64,000 nucleotides of DNA. Source: Agmasoma carcini (nom. nud.). Its lineage: Eukaryota > Microsporidia > Thelohaniidae. Below, one piece after another: positions 32,418 through 42,004 of this stretch (positions are counted from its first letter, which is position 1; each line of letters starts with the position of its first letter). Made by a program: the position numbers and the translations under genes. The stretch covers positions 1 to 64,000 of the forward strand of contig JAOXFI010000004.1 in NCBI GenBank assembly GCA_029232285.1, in the 5' to 3' direction. The notes under the pieces were generated by a model. The model worked only from the letters and a program-made list of their open reading frames with translations, had not been told where the DNA came from and did no database searches.

Positions 32418-33287
32418 TTACTTACCTGGTGCTGCTTTATAAATACCAGTTATAACAGCATGGTTTTTTTCATATGGTTCAAGTTTAACTTGCTCTTTTG
32501 GATTAAAATCATTTTTCTTAAGCCAATCAATTTCATTAGCATATACATTTTCAGGTGGTACCGTTGAATCAACACTGGATGCTTTGATGCTGATCAATAT
32601 ACCACCACCATCCTTTAGGAAATATTTTGCATTTTCAATAACAATTCGTGTTTGATCAGGCTGACTTACATCACTAAAAATAACATCAACCATGTCTACA
32701 AGCATTCTATACTTATGAGGTAATCGAGCATCTTCTATAATTGGAACTATATTTTGTCGCTTTTGAGCCAAATTCAACAAATCTCTTCCTGTTCGTTGAC
32801 TGAACTCAACAGCATAGATCAAAGTATCTGGTCCTACTATTTCACACACATGGGAAAGTGTAGTCCCATTTGCAGCCCCTAAATATAGAACAGTTGACTT
32901 TGGTTTAATAAAAATATCACGTAATCCTCTTGAAATAGCTGCTGCTAATTTTGATCTATAACAATTCCAAACTCTATATTCCATCTTTTTTCCTTGAAGC
33001 GTAACTGATATTCTTTTCTCACCATACACACTCAATCCTGGTGTCATGTTTTTGGTTAAAAGGAAGTCTTCCTTACCTTTACTCACATAGATACCTTGGA
33101 ACTTACTGTGTGGTGCTACTAAGACGTTCTTTTCGTTATTATTGAGTGATGTACCCCTTTTTTTGTTAATCTTTCTATTCTTTGTGTTATCTCGGCCTTC
33201 GTTTGCTTTAAAATGTTTTTTCTTCTGACCAAAGTCCTTATTATTGGATTTGTAGTTCTTATCTTGCTTTACATTGTCTTTAACCAT
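32418..33287 (-). CDS. NOP1: fibrillarin, snoRNA-guided 2'-O-methyltransferase
   Basis: A 289-residue nucleolar enzyme, the catalytic subunit of box C/D snoRNPs that methylates rRNA riboses. The SAM-binding fold is intact: [20 protein letters not shown] (motif I), [38 protein letters not shown] and [14 protein letters not shown], then [20 protein letters not shown], where the family has an SIKANCIDST block. The N-terminus is odd: instead of the Gly/Arg-rich (GAR) domain of most eukaryotic fibrillarins it has about 55 Lys/Asn-rich residues without RGG repeats. The ATG at 33,287 follows AAAAAAATTTGGTGT. Confidence 0.96.
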   Translation of the reverse strand: MVKDNVKQDKNYKSNNKDFGQKKKHFKANEGRDNTKNRKINKKRGTSLNNNEKNVLVAPHSKFQGIYVSKGKEDFLLTKNMTPGLSVYGEKRISVTLQGKKMEYRVWNCYRSKLAAAISRGLRDIFIKPKSTVLYLGAANGTTLSHVCEIVGPDTLIYAVEFSQRTGRDLLNLAQKRQNIVPIIEDARLPHKYRMLVDMVDVIFSDVSQPDQTRIVIENAKYFLKDGGGILISIKASSVDSTVPPENVYANEIDWLKKNDFNPKEQVKLEPYEKNHAVITGIYKAAPGK

Positions 33288-33463
33288 ACACCAAATTTTT
33301 TTACAAAATTTTAAAATCTTTAAAAAATATAAAAATAAAGTTGATAAATTAAGTTTATTTGTATAATTTAACTATTTCTGTTATGCCCAGTTATTATTGG
33401 TCAATAATGTCTAATCATAAATATATTTTTAATTTCTTAAATTTTTAGTAAAAAATTTTTATC

Positions 33464-34147
33464 ATGTTCTCAAAAGAAATATGGGAGAATATAGGAGGAA
33501 GCAAATCATGTAATTTTAGAATGACTACTAAGGCTGATGTGCTATGCCGTCATAAAAATAATTTAACGGGTTTGTGTACTGAATTTAGCTGTCCTTTGGC
33601 TAACTCAGTCTACGCCACCCTAAGAGAGGATGGTAAGGACATATATCTATATATTAAACAACCAGAAAAGGTATCTAGGCCATCTGAGTTGTATGAGAAG
33701 ATTAAACTCAGTGATAACTACAAGGAAGCACTTGAAGAAATTACAGAACATCTTAAAGACTGGGATGAAATGATTATACACAAATGTAAGCAGAGATTAA
33801 CGAAGCTGACAGAATACTTAGAACGATTAGACTATATAGAAGAGCATGGAAAGGAGAAATATATAGTTAAAAAGAAGAAAATGAATAGAAGGGAAAAGCT
33901 TAAGGCTCTTAAAGCTCTTAACACTGTCGATTATGAAAAGAATATTTCTGAAGAACTGATGACAAGACTAGAGACTGGTATGTATGGAGAAGAGACAAAT
34001 CTTAAGAATCAAATGGCAATAGAGAAAGAAAAGAAGCACAAAAGGAGGAAGTACGTATCAGAATTTGAGGAGAGTGATGAACACGTTGATTCTGTAGTTA
34101 CGAAGAAAAAAAAATCAAAGAAAAAGAAAGAAACACTTAATTGGTGA
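33464..34147 (+). CDS. MAK16: ribosome biogenesis factor Mak16
   Basis: A 227-residue nucleolar protein needed for 60S ribosomal subunit assembly. The N-terminal Mak16 signature is clear: FSKEIWENIGGSKSCNFRMT, then CRHKNNLTGLCTEFSCPLAN with conserved Cys residues, followed by SVYATLREDGKDIYLYIKQP and RPSELYEKIKLSDNYKEALE. The C-terminal third is highly charged and ends in a Lys-rich nuclear-localisation-like tail. Family members are about 300 residues; the difference is in the acidic C-terminal part. The ATG at 33,464 follows AAAAAATTTTTATC. Its stop faces that of RPB12, with 26 bp between. Confidence 0.95.
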   Translation: MFSKEIWENIGGSKSCNFRMTTKADVLCRHKNNLTGLCTEFSCPLANSVYATLREDGKDIYLYIKQPEKVSRPSELYEKIKLSDNYKEALEEITEHLKDWDEMIIHKCKQRLTKLTEYLERLDYIEEHGKEKYIVKKKKMNRREKLKALKALNTVDYEKNISEELMTRLETGMYGEETNLKNQMAIEKEKKHKRRKYVSEFEESDEHVDSVVTKKKKSKKKKETLNW

Positions 34148-34173
34148 CAGAAATGAAAATAAATAAATTTTTA

Positions 34174-34344
34174 TTATATTGCTTCAACTTGTACAATGCT
34201 GCCCTTCTTTCTAAGCTTAGAGAGTATGCACTTACCACATTTAGTGCACTTTGTGCCTTTATCGTCAGATTTTAGCATTATAACTTCCCTACAGTTGATG
34301 CATTGATAAGCCTCAGCACATTGAGAGTCTGTTTCTTGCTGCAT
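34174..34344 (-). CDS. RPB12: RNA polymerase subunit RPABC4 (Rpb12), 56 residues
   Basis: A 56-residue zinc-binding subunit shared by RNA polymerases I, II and III. It is short enough to be easily overlooked. The product opens MQQETDSQCAEAYQCINCRE. It carries two CxxC pairs, YQCINCRE and TKCTKCGKCI, with the spacing of the Rpb12 zinc ribbon, then a basic segment (LSKLRKKGSI) and an ending VQVEAI that matches the family (...R...xxFxAR). Yeast Rpb12 is 70 residues, so the core is complete and the N-terminal tail is trimmed. The ATG at 34,344 follows AAAAATTTTCC; the stop is TAA at 34,174-34,176. Confidence 0.9.
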   Translation of the reverse strand: MQQETDSQCAEAYQCINCREVIMLKSDDKGTKCTKCGKCILSKLRKKGSIVQVEAI

Positions 34345-34604
34345 GGAAAATTTTTAAATAGTAATTTTTATAATTTGAATTTTCAAAAGTTATAATTTTT
34401 TTTAAAAATGATTTAGCAACGTTTTTATGCACCACCATTATCAAAACTTATGATCATAGATTATTCGTTTTCTACTTGTATAAAAATATTTTAATATTTT
34501 ATAAGAACGTTTCTTACTATATATATCATTGATATCTGTAAAAAAAACATTTAAGGTTAAAGTTATGCATAAAACATAAATAAAGACAAAAATTGCATAA
34601 ATTT
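34345..34604. other. intergenic region between divergent genes
   Basis: AT-rich; both sides carry AAATTT start blocks (34,347-34,356 on the minus strand and 34,597-34,604 on the plus strand). Nothing else seen. Confidence 0.5.
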
Positions 34605-35495
34605 ATGAATATAGAAAAAATACTGGAAAATCGAATGTACTATTTTAATGTAATATCTAAGAATAAGGCCAAGATTAAACAGATGCTCATGTTCTTGTCT
34701 ATGTTATTGGTGTATCCCTTACAAAATAAATATTCTGTTATGAATAGAGAATCATTGATTGGATTTTTTGATCCAAACTGTGAAAAGCATGAAAACCCTA
34801 TCGAATTTGATGAAAAGGAGAGACACAATACAATTTTAATTACATATGAATGTAATTGCTCCAATAAGTTTCAGGTGGATGTAACAAATTACATCAAAAG
34901 AATAAAAACAAGGTCAAAATCAATAATATTCAACAAAAATAATGAGGATGAATATTTTGTTAATATCAAAATTAAAGAAAATAAATCAAATTTTTATGAG
35001 CTTCATCCAATGAACACAGTCCAGCCAAACTCGGACATTTATGAATTGACGAGGCACATTTTTAGGTGTGAATATAGTTTTGAAATATTTGATATTTTTT
35101 ATAAAAATAATAAAAACGAAATTATAATCAATTTAAAAAACCCGAAAGACTTGGTTTATCTTTTGGAATACTTTATGAATCTTCATACCCATGCCTTTGG
35201 TACTTATTATTACATCCCTTTGAAAATGAGGATAATAAGAGCAGAAGTTATAGCTCCATTTATCTTCACTATATTTTTAAATTTGTTGTTTTTTGCTGAT
35301 TATGATGTTAATTTGTTTGTTTTAACTATTTCAATCTTTATGTTGAATCTTACACCACTTTTTATGATTTTTTTGTTTAGAAAGGGTATGGCTTGTTATG
35401 TAATCTTTATTTATAGCTTTATGAGTCCATTCTACTCTTACGTGTACTGTATGGGATGGTTGATTATATTTATATATGAAGAATTGAAATATTAA
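34605..35495 (+). CDS. hypothetical multi-pass membrane protein
   Basis: A 296-residue protein that I do not recognise. A short hydrophobic segment near residues 27-42 (MLMFLSMLLVYPLQ) is followed by a soluble, Lys/Asn-rich part up to about 190. The C-terminal 90 residues are strongly hydrophobic: VIAPFIFTIFLNLLFF, LFVLTISIFMLNLTPLFMIF and YVIFIYSFMSPFYSY are three or four likely membrane helices. The layout (a luminal or cytosolic loop between one N-terminal and several C-terminal helices) fits many ER proteins. The ATG at 34,605 directly follows ATAAATTT. Confidence 0.7.
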   Translation: MNIEKILENRMYYFNVISKNKAKIKQMLMFLSMLLVYPLQNKYSVMNRESLIGFFDPNCEKHENPIEFDEKERHNTILITYECNCSNKFQVDVTNYIKRIKTRSKSIIFNKNNEDEYFVNIKIKENKSNFYELHPMNTVQPNSDIYELTRHIFRCEYSFEIFDIFYKNNKNEIIINLKNPKDLVYLLEYFMNLHTHAFGTYYYIPLKMRIIRAEVIAPFIFTIFLNLLFFADYDVNLFVLTISIFMLNLTPLFMIFLFRKGMACYVIFIYSFMSPFYSYVYCMGWLIIFIYEELKY

Positions 35496-35579
35496 ACAAT
35501 TAACAAAATTTTGATATTATTAGCCAATTATTAGAAATATAATATAATTTATCACTAACTATTTATAAATATATCAATT

Positions 35580-35996
35580 TTATTTAAAAATACCACAAAA
35601 TTGGGTTTTTAAGTCATTTTCAAGTTCATAAAAATCATTACAAAACCATTTCTTCTGCCGTGCTATCAAAAGAACATTTTTTGTTTTGTTATAGGCTTTA
35701 ACCTCTAAGCATCTTCTTCCGAATACAAATAATGGAAGTTTATAATCAAACATTTTATATTTTTCTATATTTTCAGATATTTCATATATATTTCCATTTT
35801 TCACATACGAATATAGCAAATTTTCACGGCCTTCGTTTAACAAATCAAGATTACATTGATTTTCTATTGTTAAGTACATGAATTCATTGATTTCGCCACT
35901 CTTAAGAGCCTCAGTGTAGATTCTCTTGATCTTTTCACACTCTGCCTTTATATTTTTACGTACTTGGTTAGTTCCTTCGTTTATACATCTGAACAT
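35580..35996 (-). CDS. hypothetical helical protein
   Basis: A 138-residue protein without a recognised domain. It is hydrophilic and helix-rich (KNIKAECEKIKRIYTEALKS, then ENIEKYKMFDYKLPLFVFGR) and has five Cys residues not arranged as a zinc site. It is divergent from RPN7 with 28 bp between the two start codons, so the two probably share a promoter region. The start at 35,996 follows an AAAAAAATTT...AAAAC run. Coding status rests on the ATG, the start context and the tight spacing. Confidence 0.65.
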   Translation of the reverse strand: MFRCINEGTNQVRKNIKAECEKIKRIYTEALKSGEINEFMYLTIENQCNLDLLNEGRENLLYSYVKNGNIYEISENIEKYKMFDYKLPLFVFGRRCLEVKAYNKTKNVLLIARQKKWFCNDFYELENDLKTQFCGIFK

Positions 35997-36024
35997 GTTT
36001 TAATTTTGAAAAAAATTTATTACC

Positions 36025-37122
36025 ATGTTAGACACTGAGTTAGTAGAGCCTAAGGTTGAGCTATTTTTCTTGATTAAGAGTGCTATTGCAACAGGAGACA
36101 TCGATTCTATCAAGAATTATCTCATAAAGAACACAAACATCACCATCTACAACAAACTAACAAATCTAAACCTTTTTAGCTCTGACAAGACTGAAATTTT
36201 AAAGATGGAAGAAGACTTTAATCGTCAATTTAGTGCTTTAGAGGCTAAGAAGAACGACAACCTTGAGAATGAAATCGTTTTGTTTGAAGTTAATAAACAA
36301 ATGGTAAATCTGTGTGCCAGATCAATGGATTTAGATAAATTTAAAATAATTTCCACTGAGCTATTGAGAGAAAATTGTTCATCAGCCTTGAAAGTAGATA
36401 TTTTACTTGCACACATAAGGATGGCTATTATTAGTGAGAATCAGACTGATCTTTCAGTCCATGTTGGTGCAATAACTGAATTATATAACAATGGTTGTGG
36501 GTGGGATAAAAAGAATAAATGTAAGGTATATCTAGGTTTATACAACCTTATGGCTGGTAGTTTTAAAGATGCTGCGAATTTCTTTGTTGAGAGTCTTGCA
36601 TCTTTTGATTCTTCAGAATTAATCAGTTTTGAACAAATGACTTTTTATCTAATATTCAGTGCTCTTTTATCTTATAGCAGGCTTGAATTTAAGGAGTTAG
36701 TGAAAAATCCCGAAGTTTTAAAGTGTAAAGAATTTTTAGAATTTGGTGAATTATATTTGACTTGTAATTATGGTAAATATCTAAAAGGCTTAGATAGTTT
36801 TGTTGATATTTGTGGAAATGATCCTTTTTTGGTGTCATATAAGGAATATTTTACACGTGAAATGATATTCAAAGGATTTTATCAATTGGTTGTTAGTTAT
36901 CAGTCTTTAAATCTTGAGAAAATGGCAGAAACGTTTGGTATTGAGATTGAATACTTAGAAGAGCATCTAAGAGACTTTATTAGCTCTGGAAAGTTGAACT
37001 GTGTTATTGATAAAGTTGATGGAGTTGTGAGGATGGATGAGCAGTCATCAGTTGATGATCAAACAAAATTTTTAATTATGGGAGAGAAAATCTTAAAGAC
37101 CATAAAAAAACAATCTTTTTGA
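36025..37122 (+). CDS. RPN7: 26S proteasome regulatory subunit Rpn7 (PSMD6)
   Basis: A 365-residue subunit of the 19S lid. The central Rpn7 domain is diagnostic: NNGCGWDKKNKCKVYLGLYN and then GSFKDAANFFVESLASFDSS, corresponding to the family block GGDWDRRNRLKVYEGLY...FKxAAxLFLDSLSTF. A helical-repeat N-terminal part precedes it. The C-terminal third (about 250-345) is a PCI domain including YQSLNLEKMAETFGIEIEYL and FISSGKLNCVIDKVDGVVRM, the usual winged-helix end. The length is near the family norm (about 390-430). The ATG at 36,025 follows AAAAAAATTTATTACC. Confidence 0.93.
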   Translation: MLDTELVEPKVELFFLIKSAIATGDIDSIKNYLIKNTNITIYNKLTNLNLFSSDKTEILKMEEDFNRQFSALEAKKNDNLENEIVLFEVNKQMVNLCARSMDLDKFKIISTELLRENCSSALKVDILLAHIRMAIISENQTDLSVHVGAITELYNNGCGWDKKNKCKVYLGLYNLMAGSFKDAANFFVESLASFDSSELISFEQMTFYLIFSALLSYSRLEFKELVKNPEVLKCKEFLEFGELYLTCNYGKYLKGLDSFVDICGNDPFLVSYKEYFTREMIFKGFYQLVVSYQSLNLEKMAETFGIEIEYLEEHLRDFISSGKLNCVIDKVDGVVRMDEQSSVDDQTKFLIMGEKILKTIKKQSF

Positions 37123-38090
37123 ATAAATATGTAGTCGTCATTTTGTTTTTATATGCGAAAAGGGCAACTGTGAAAGTGGTTATATAATAAAGGCATATGC
37201 TAGTCAAGTATGGTTTTTTTAATACAAAAATTATATTTGAAAACAGTTAAATTATCATTAATATGTATTATAGTTTGATTTAAGGTATTTTATACAAAAT
37301 GATGATATCTGGTGTTACAGATTGAAATCAACAAGGTATTGGTGCAAGATATCGTCTAGAAGAGTAAAGAAAAACAATTTTATATAGAATGTATGAAGAA
37401 AGGTCTTAGTATGTGTGAATTCAATAAATTAAAAATGTAACAGAAAAGAGGTTTGCCTTGTCAATTATAATGGTCAAGAATTTTAAATAATGTCACCTCA
37501 ACAATTGTTAACATATTTGCTTATCTAGTTTAAGATGAATATTGAATAATTTACAAATGACAATATTGTAACTATAAAATTTGATTATGTAAGTTTAAGT
37601 TTTTTGGGTTTATATTTGGATCGGTTTAGGGAATTTTGTATTAAATTATAATATTAAGTTGATCTTCTCTTCACCATATATTTATGAAAGATATATTTAT
37701 TTTTGGATGGACAACATATATTTAGTATTAAAAAAATATTTAGAATATGGTTTGATATGTAAGAAAATTTTGTTCAAGTCTAAAATTTACCTAAATATTC
37801 AAATATAGAATTTATTTTATTAAAAATTATTTAAGAAAAAAATTCTGATTTTTAGTATTTATTATTAAATGATTAACTTACTATTACAGGGGTGTGAACA
37901 AAAGATGAGACAATGTTTAAACTTGAAATAAAACTGTTCTAAAATGACAGCATGTGTTACATTGATTAAATATTATGATTTTTTATATTATTAATTATTT
38001 TATATACAATGCAAAAAATTCAAATAATATCAATTATTTGAAATTAGTATATATTAAAATTATATTTTTCTTTTTTCTAAATATTGTTAT
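37123..38090. other. AT-rich desert
   Basis: No gene, RNA or transposon motif was recognised here. Composition is strongly biased to A and T with many short runs. Confidence 0.45.
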
Positions 38091-38880
38091 CAATTGTTAA
38101 AAATATTTTTTAATTATCCACGCAAAAAATCTCGAATAATATTTGTTTAATATTCAACATTCTTTTAGATAGAATTGGTTTTTAACAATATTAAAATTCC
38201 AAATTGTAAAAATTTTATTGTTTAAATATACTCAATTGAATTTCTTCAAATCCCCTTTAGTATAGTGTTAAGGGTCATTATCTTGCTGAAAAATGTTTTT
38301 TTCAATATTTAATTTTCAGCAGAAGATAAAAGAATGTTAAAATGTCAATAAATATTCACTTTCTTATTTATTACAACAAAAATACCTACACTATTCCACT
38401 AAAAACATAACACTATCACCCCGTATTTAATAGTTGGGTTGATATATTTTATATTTAAACTCTCATGCCGTTTCTCAGAATTTAGTTTAGTTAGAATAGT
38501 TATACATATAAATTTTTGTTTCATTTTTCAGAAAATTTAAGTGTTTTGATATACTTAACACTGCTAAACTCTAGTAACTTTAATTGATTGAGTCATAAGA
38601 CAAACATTCATTTTATTTTTAAATATTTTTTTAATTTTGTAGGGTGATTTTTCTGAATTTAAATAAATTTATCATAATTACTTTCAACCAATTCCTGCTT
38701 TCTATCAATACACCCATTTTTCTACTATTTTTAATATATAATACATCTTGCCTGGTGTTATCTTAGTGATTTTATATATTTCATATGTGGTATAGCCATT
38801 TCTAAAATATGTGATGATTTCACTCTTTTGTTTTAAAGATAAAAATATAAAAACATGAGTGAAATTTGTTTAATATAAAA
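38090..38880 (-). mobile_element. Tc1-type transposase remnant
   Basis: Minus-strand fragments in the right order for Tc1: NPTIKYGGDSVMF near 38,430 (first-Asp neighbourhood), IFQQDNDP followed by stop then HYTKGDLKKF near 38,285 (second catalytic Asp), and a poor candidate for the third block near 38,160. Frames are broken. No inverted repeats were found. It differs from the element at 2,656 and from family T2. Confidence 0.65.
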
Positions 38881-38989
38881 TTTATATTTATTTAAAAATA
38901 GACAAGGAATATATAAATATTGATATATAATTTTATTTATCATATTAACATTATATATAATTTTATTTATTATAAATTGGTTTTTGGTA

Positions 38990-39420
38990 AATTTTGAATT
39001 TGATTTTATACCATTCTTCTTTACCGTAATTCTTGATCATTTCTTACCTAAAACCAGCTGGGTTTTGAATGTTTATCACCCAAAAATTTAAATTGGGCTT
39101 AAATCTTGCAACTTAGCAGATCATTCGAGTGATTCAATTGTTTAAAAGGTGAATTAATAAGTTATTATACTGAAAATTGTATAGAGATCCAACCAAATAT
39201 TCATATTTTATTATCAGTTTATACTGTTAGCTATTAAGACAAGTGTTCTTACTAAGACAGCCAAACCATAAATTTACGTCCGCAATGTTGTTTATAAGTA
39301 GTTTACTCTATGAAAGGGTGACTCATCACTAAATATCACATTTTCAATAATTTTTCTTGTAATACAATAATCTTTTAGATATTAAAAACACATAGTTTTT
39401 ATTCAAAGAAAAAATCTCAT
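38990..39420 (-). mobile_element. second Tc1/mariner transposase remnant, internally deleted
   Basis: Minus-strand fragments: VIFSDESPFHRVNYL near 39,340 (first catalytic Asp in SDES), a VxLWFGCLS-like piece near 39,260, and IESLE, stop, SAKLQDLSPI near 39,100 (the WPxxSPDLNPIE block). The distance between the first and last block is too short for a complete DDE domain, so an internal deletion is likely. Confidence 0.6.
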
Positions 39421-40642
39421 GAATAATATTTTGTTGTGGATCTTGTAACTATCTTTTTTTGTCTTAATCTGTATATATTATTATTTGTTTTCTATTTATT
39501 AATAAATTTCCTATATTAGACTTTGGTTTATCTATTGTTGTAATTAAGTAAATGGTATTACATCAATTCAAATAAGAAATAATACAAACCTTATCAAATT
39601 CGTACATACGGTCTTAAAAACCCACGGAATGTCAAAAATATGCATATAAATATATTAAAAGCTTTAAACTATATATTTAAGTTTAATAATATAAACATTT
39701 GGGTATTGTATAATATAAAACTATATATTTTTATAAAAATCAGAATTATATATATTTATCTAAAAACATAACGTTATTAATAAAAAGATTCGTAAACAAG
39801 TAAATATCATCAAATTTTATTAAAATTCAAATAAATGCTTTTAATCACCAGAATTTGAAGAATAAAAGAAAAGACTGATAAGATAAATTTACCTAGCAAT
39901 ATGTGTCAGATATGTGCAGAATTTGAACACAATGAATATAAAACATTGTTCTTGTCGTTCTCAGATAGCAACAATTACAGAATATGTTTTTTTAATAAAG
40001 AAGAACCAATCAAAAAGTTGGGAATAAAAATGGGATGAAATATAACCATCCTTACAATAATTAAAATTTTAAATAGACTATAGCAACATGGAGGTGAACA
40101 TATTATTATAATGTTTGGGATGAAAAACAAATTATCATTTGTAATAAACAAATACAATTCTGCTAATAGAGAATCTGCATCGCTTAATCATGACCATCTT
40201 GTACCGACAACAATTGTGATAAAATTATAATTTTGTTTGTTTTAGTTCAAATGCTTGGTGATGAAAATATTGATAGTTCTGTTAAAATTAAAAAACGGAT
40301 AAATATTTTTACAAGACAACGATTTTCCAAATACATAACAGCATTATTGATGAATCCCAATTGAAAAGCTTAATCAGCACAATTTCTAAGAAGAAATCTT
40401 TTAGGTTCAATGAAATTTGGTCTTATTTAGGAATATTGATTTATTTTTCTTTTTTAAAACAAAACTGTATTATACAAGCACGGCAAAATCTGATATTACT
40501 ATTCTATTATGAAATATTAAGTATAAATTGACCAATTTCTTTATTAAAAACAACGCTATCTATACATAATGAAGATATTTACTTATTATTTACTGATTAC
40601 ATCACAACCAAGCCCAAAAATATATAATAAAAAGTTTGTTCT
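39421..40642. other. AT-rich desert with unidentified remnant
   Basis: Between about 40,340 and 40,600 on the plus strand one frame reads SLISTISKKKSFRFNEIWSY followed by more hydrophobic sequence, less biased than its surroundings. It may be a fragment of a dead transposase, but I could not place it in a family. No intact gene. Confidence 0.4.
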
Positions 40643-41896
40643 TTATTTAAAATTTTGAATATTTCTTTCTGCCTTACCCAATGCACATTCACTCACCTTG
40701 GAAGCAAATCTTAACGAGCAGATGGTTTCATTTACATTTTGAGGATCAATATTTACAATCATAACAGTTTTTGATGTACCAGTTAAATAATTCTGCATCA
40801 GATGTGTCAACTTAGAATCTCTGAACGGAATGTGTTTATCACACCTCTTTATAGCATTAAAGACATTTCCTAATATACTTAAACTTCTATTGATGTTCTG
40901 AGTTTCTTTCAACCGCTCATTCTCCGCCTTACTAAGAGACAACCTTTCAGACCCTGCAAGATCAATTACATTTAGAACACCCCTAACAATCTTCTCATTA
41001 GAAATCATTTCAACTTCTAATATCAATACAGAATGACTTCTGCTGGACACATTGTTACATTCTGTGCTCCCTACCGACCTTTTAACATTAGCATTCTTAA
41101 TAGAAGATCTGATTTCATTTAAATCATTCACCTCTAGAATTGTACAATATTTCAGCTGTGTTCCACTGACATCAGTATACAACTGACAGGTACCCCCACT
41201 AAACAAGTCTCTTATAATCTCATTATATATTTCAACGTACTTAACTTTAAATTTTATATCCCAACCTCCTTTTCTATATAAATTTGTCTGTTTAGAAATC
41301 ATATCAAAGGAATTCCATAAAATTCCTTGTTCTAGGGACGTTCCTTCCATAGTATATGTCTTACCACTACCAGTTTGCCCATATGCGAACATACAAACAT
41401 TATAACCTTCCAAAGTACAAGCAACTAGATCAGACAACTCTGAAAAAACAACACTTTGTGTAGCATTTTGATCAAAAATATGATCTAAGACAAAAGATTT
41501 ATCTGTCACTGTTATGTTATTGTCACTGTGTGATATTTCACCAGAATACGGTGATGGTTTTAAACGACAATACACTCTTACATTTCCCTTAAGATCTTGT
41601 ATCTTTCTTTTAATGGTACTAACATCATCCTTAAGATGTTTGTTCATTGCCTTTTCTTCTATAATGTTTTCTTTCAGCCTTTTTATAGTTTCTTCCAAAT
41701 CAACTATTCTTGCTTTTAAAATTTTATTTTCTTCATTATTCAAAACTTGAGAGTTAAGATTGTGGTTAACCGCTCTTTTGGTGCTAAAGTCAAGGAATTG
41801 ACTTGATTCACTCTTTTCTGGTTGCGTAGGTGAAACAATGCTTGACTTTTCAAGTGTTTTTAAAATATTTTCAAGTCTTTGAAGCTCTTCATACAT
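40643..41896 (-). CDS. C-terminal motor kinesin (kinesin-14, Kar3/Ncd type)
   Basis: A 417-residue minus-end-directed microtubule motor. Residues about 48-105 form a coiled coil, leading into the neck LKGNVRVYCRLKP that marks kinesin-14, where the motor is at the C-terminal end. The motor (about 106-410) has the P-loop GQTGSGKT at 173-180, switch I NNVSSRSHSV, switch II LNVIDLAGSERL and the microtubule-binding IPFRDSKLTHLMQNYL. It lacks the long N-terminal tail of yeast Kar3 (729 residues), so cargo or partner binding must be reduced. Its likely job is spindle assembly. The ATG at 41,896 follows AAATATTTCC. The RFC gene ends 108 bp upstream on the same strand. Confidence 0.95.
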   Translation of the reverse strand: MYEELQRLENILKTLEKSSIVSPTQPEKSESSQFLDFSTKRAVNHNLNSQVLNNEENKILKARIVDLEETIKRLKENIIEEKAMNKHLKDDVSTIKRKIQDLKGNVRVYCRLKPSPYSGEISHSDNNITVTDKSFVLDHIFDQNATQSVVFSELSDLVACTLEGYNVCMFAYGQTGSGKTYTMEGTSLEQGILWNSFDMISKQTNLYRKGGWDIKFKVKYVEIYNEIIRDLFSGGTCQLYTDVSGTQLKYCTILEVNDLNEIRSSIKNANVKRSVGSTECNNVSSRSHSVLILEVEMISNEKIVRGVLNVIDLAGSERLSLSKAENERLKETQNINRSLSILGNVFNAIKRCDKHIPFRDSKLTHLMQNYLTGTSKTVMIVNIDPQNVNETICSLRFASKVSECALGKAERNIQNFK

Positions 41897-42004
41897 GGAA
41901 ATATTTTTTATGAGATTTAAATTTATAAAAATATTTTATTTATAAAAGAGTGATAATAACGTTTGATTTATAAAAACCTTTAAATAATTCAATCTTTATT
42001 TATT

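Noticed and set aside
40340..40600. piggyBac-like transposase fragment on the plus strand
   Set aside because: One helix-like stretch loosely resembles the family, but no catalytic Asp block was found.
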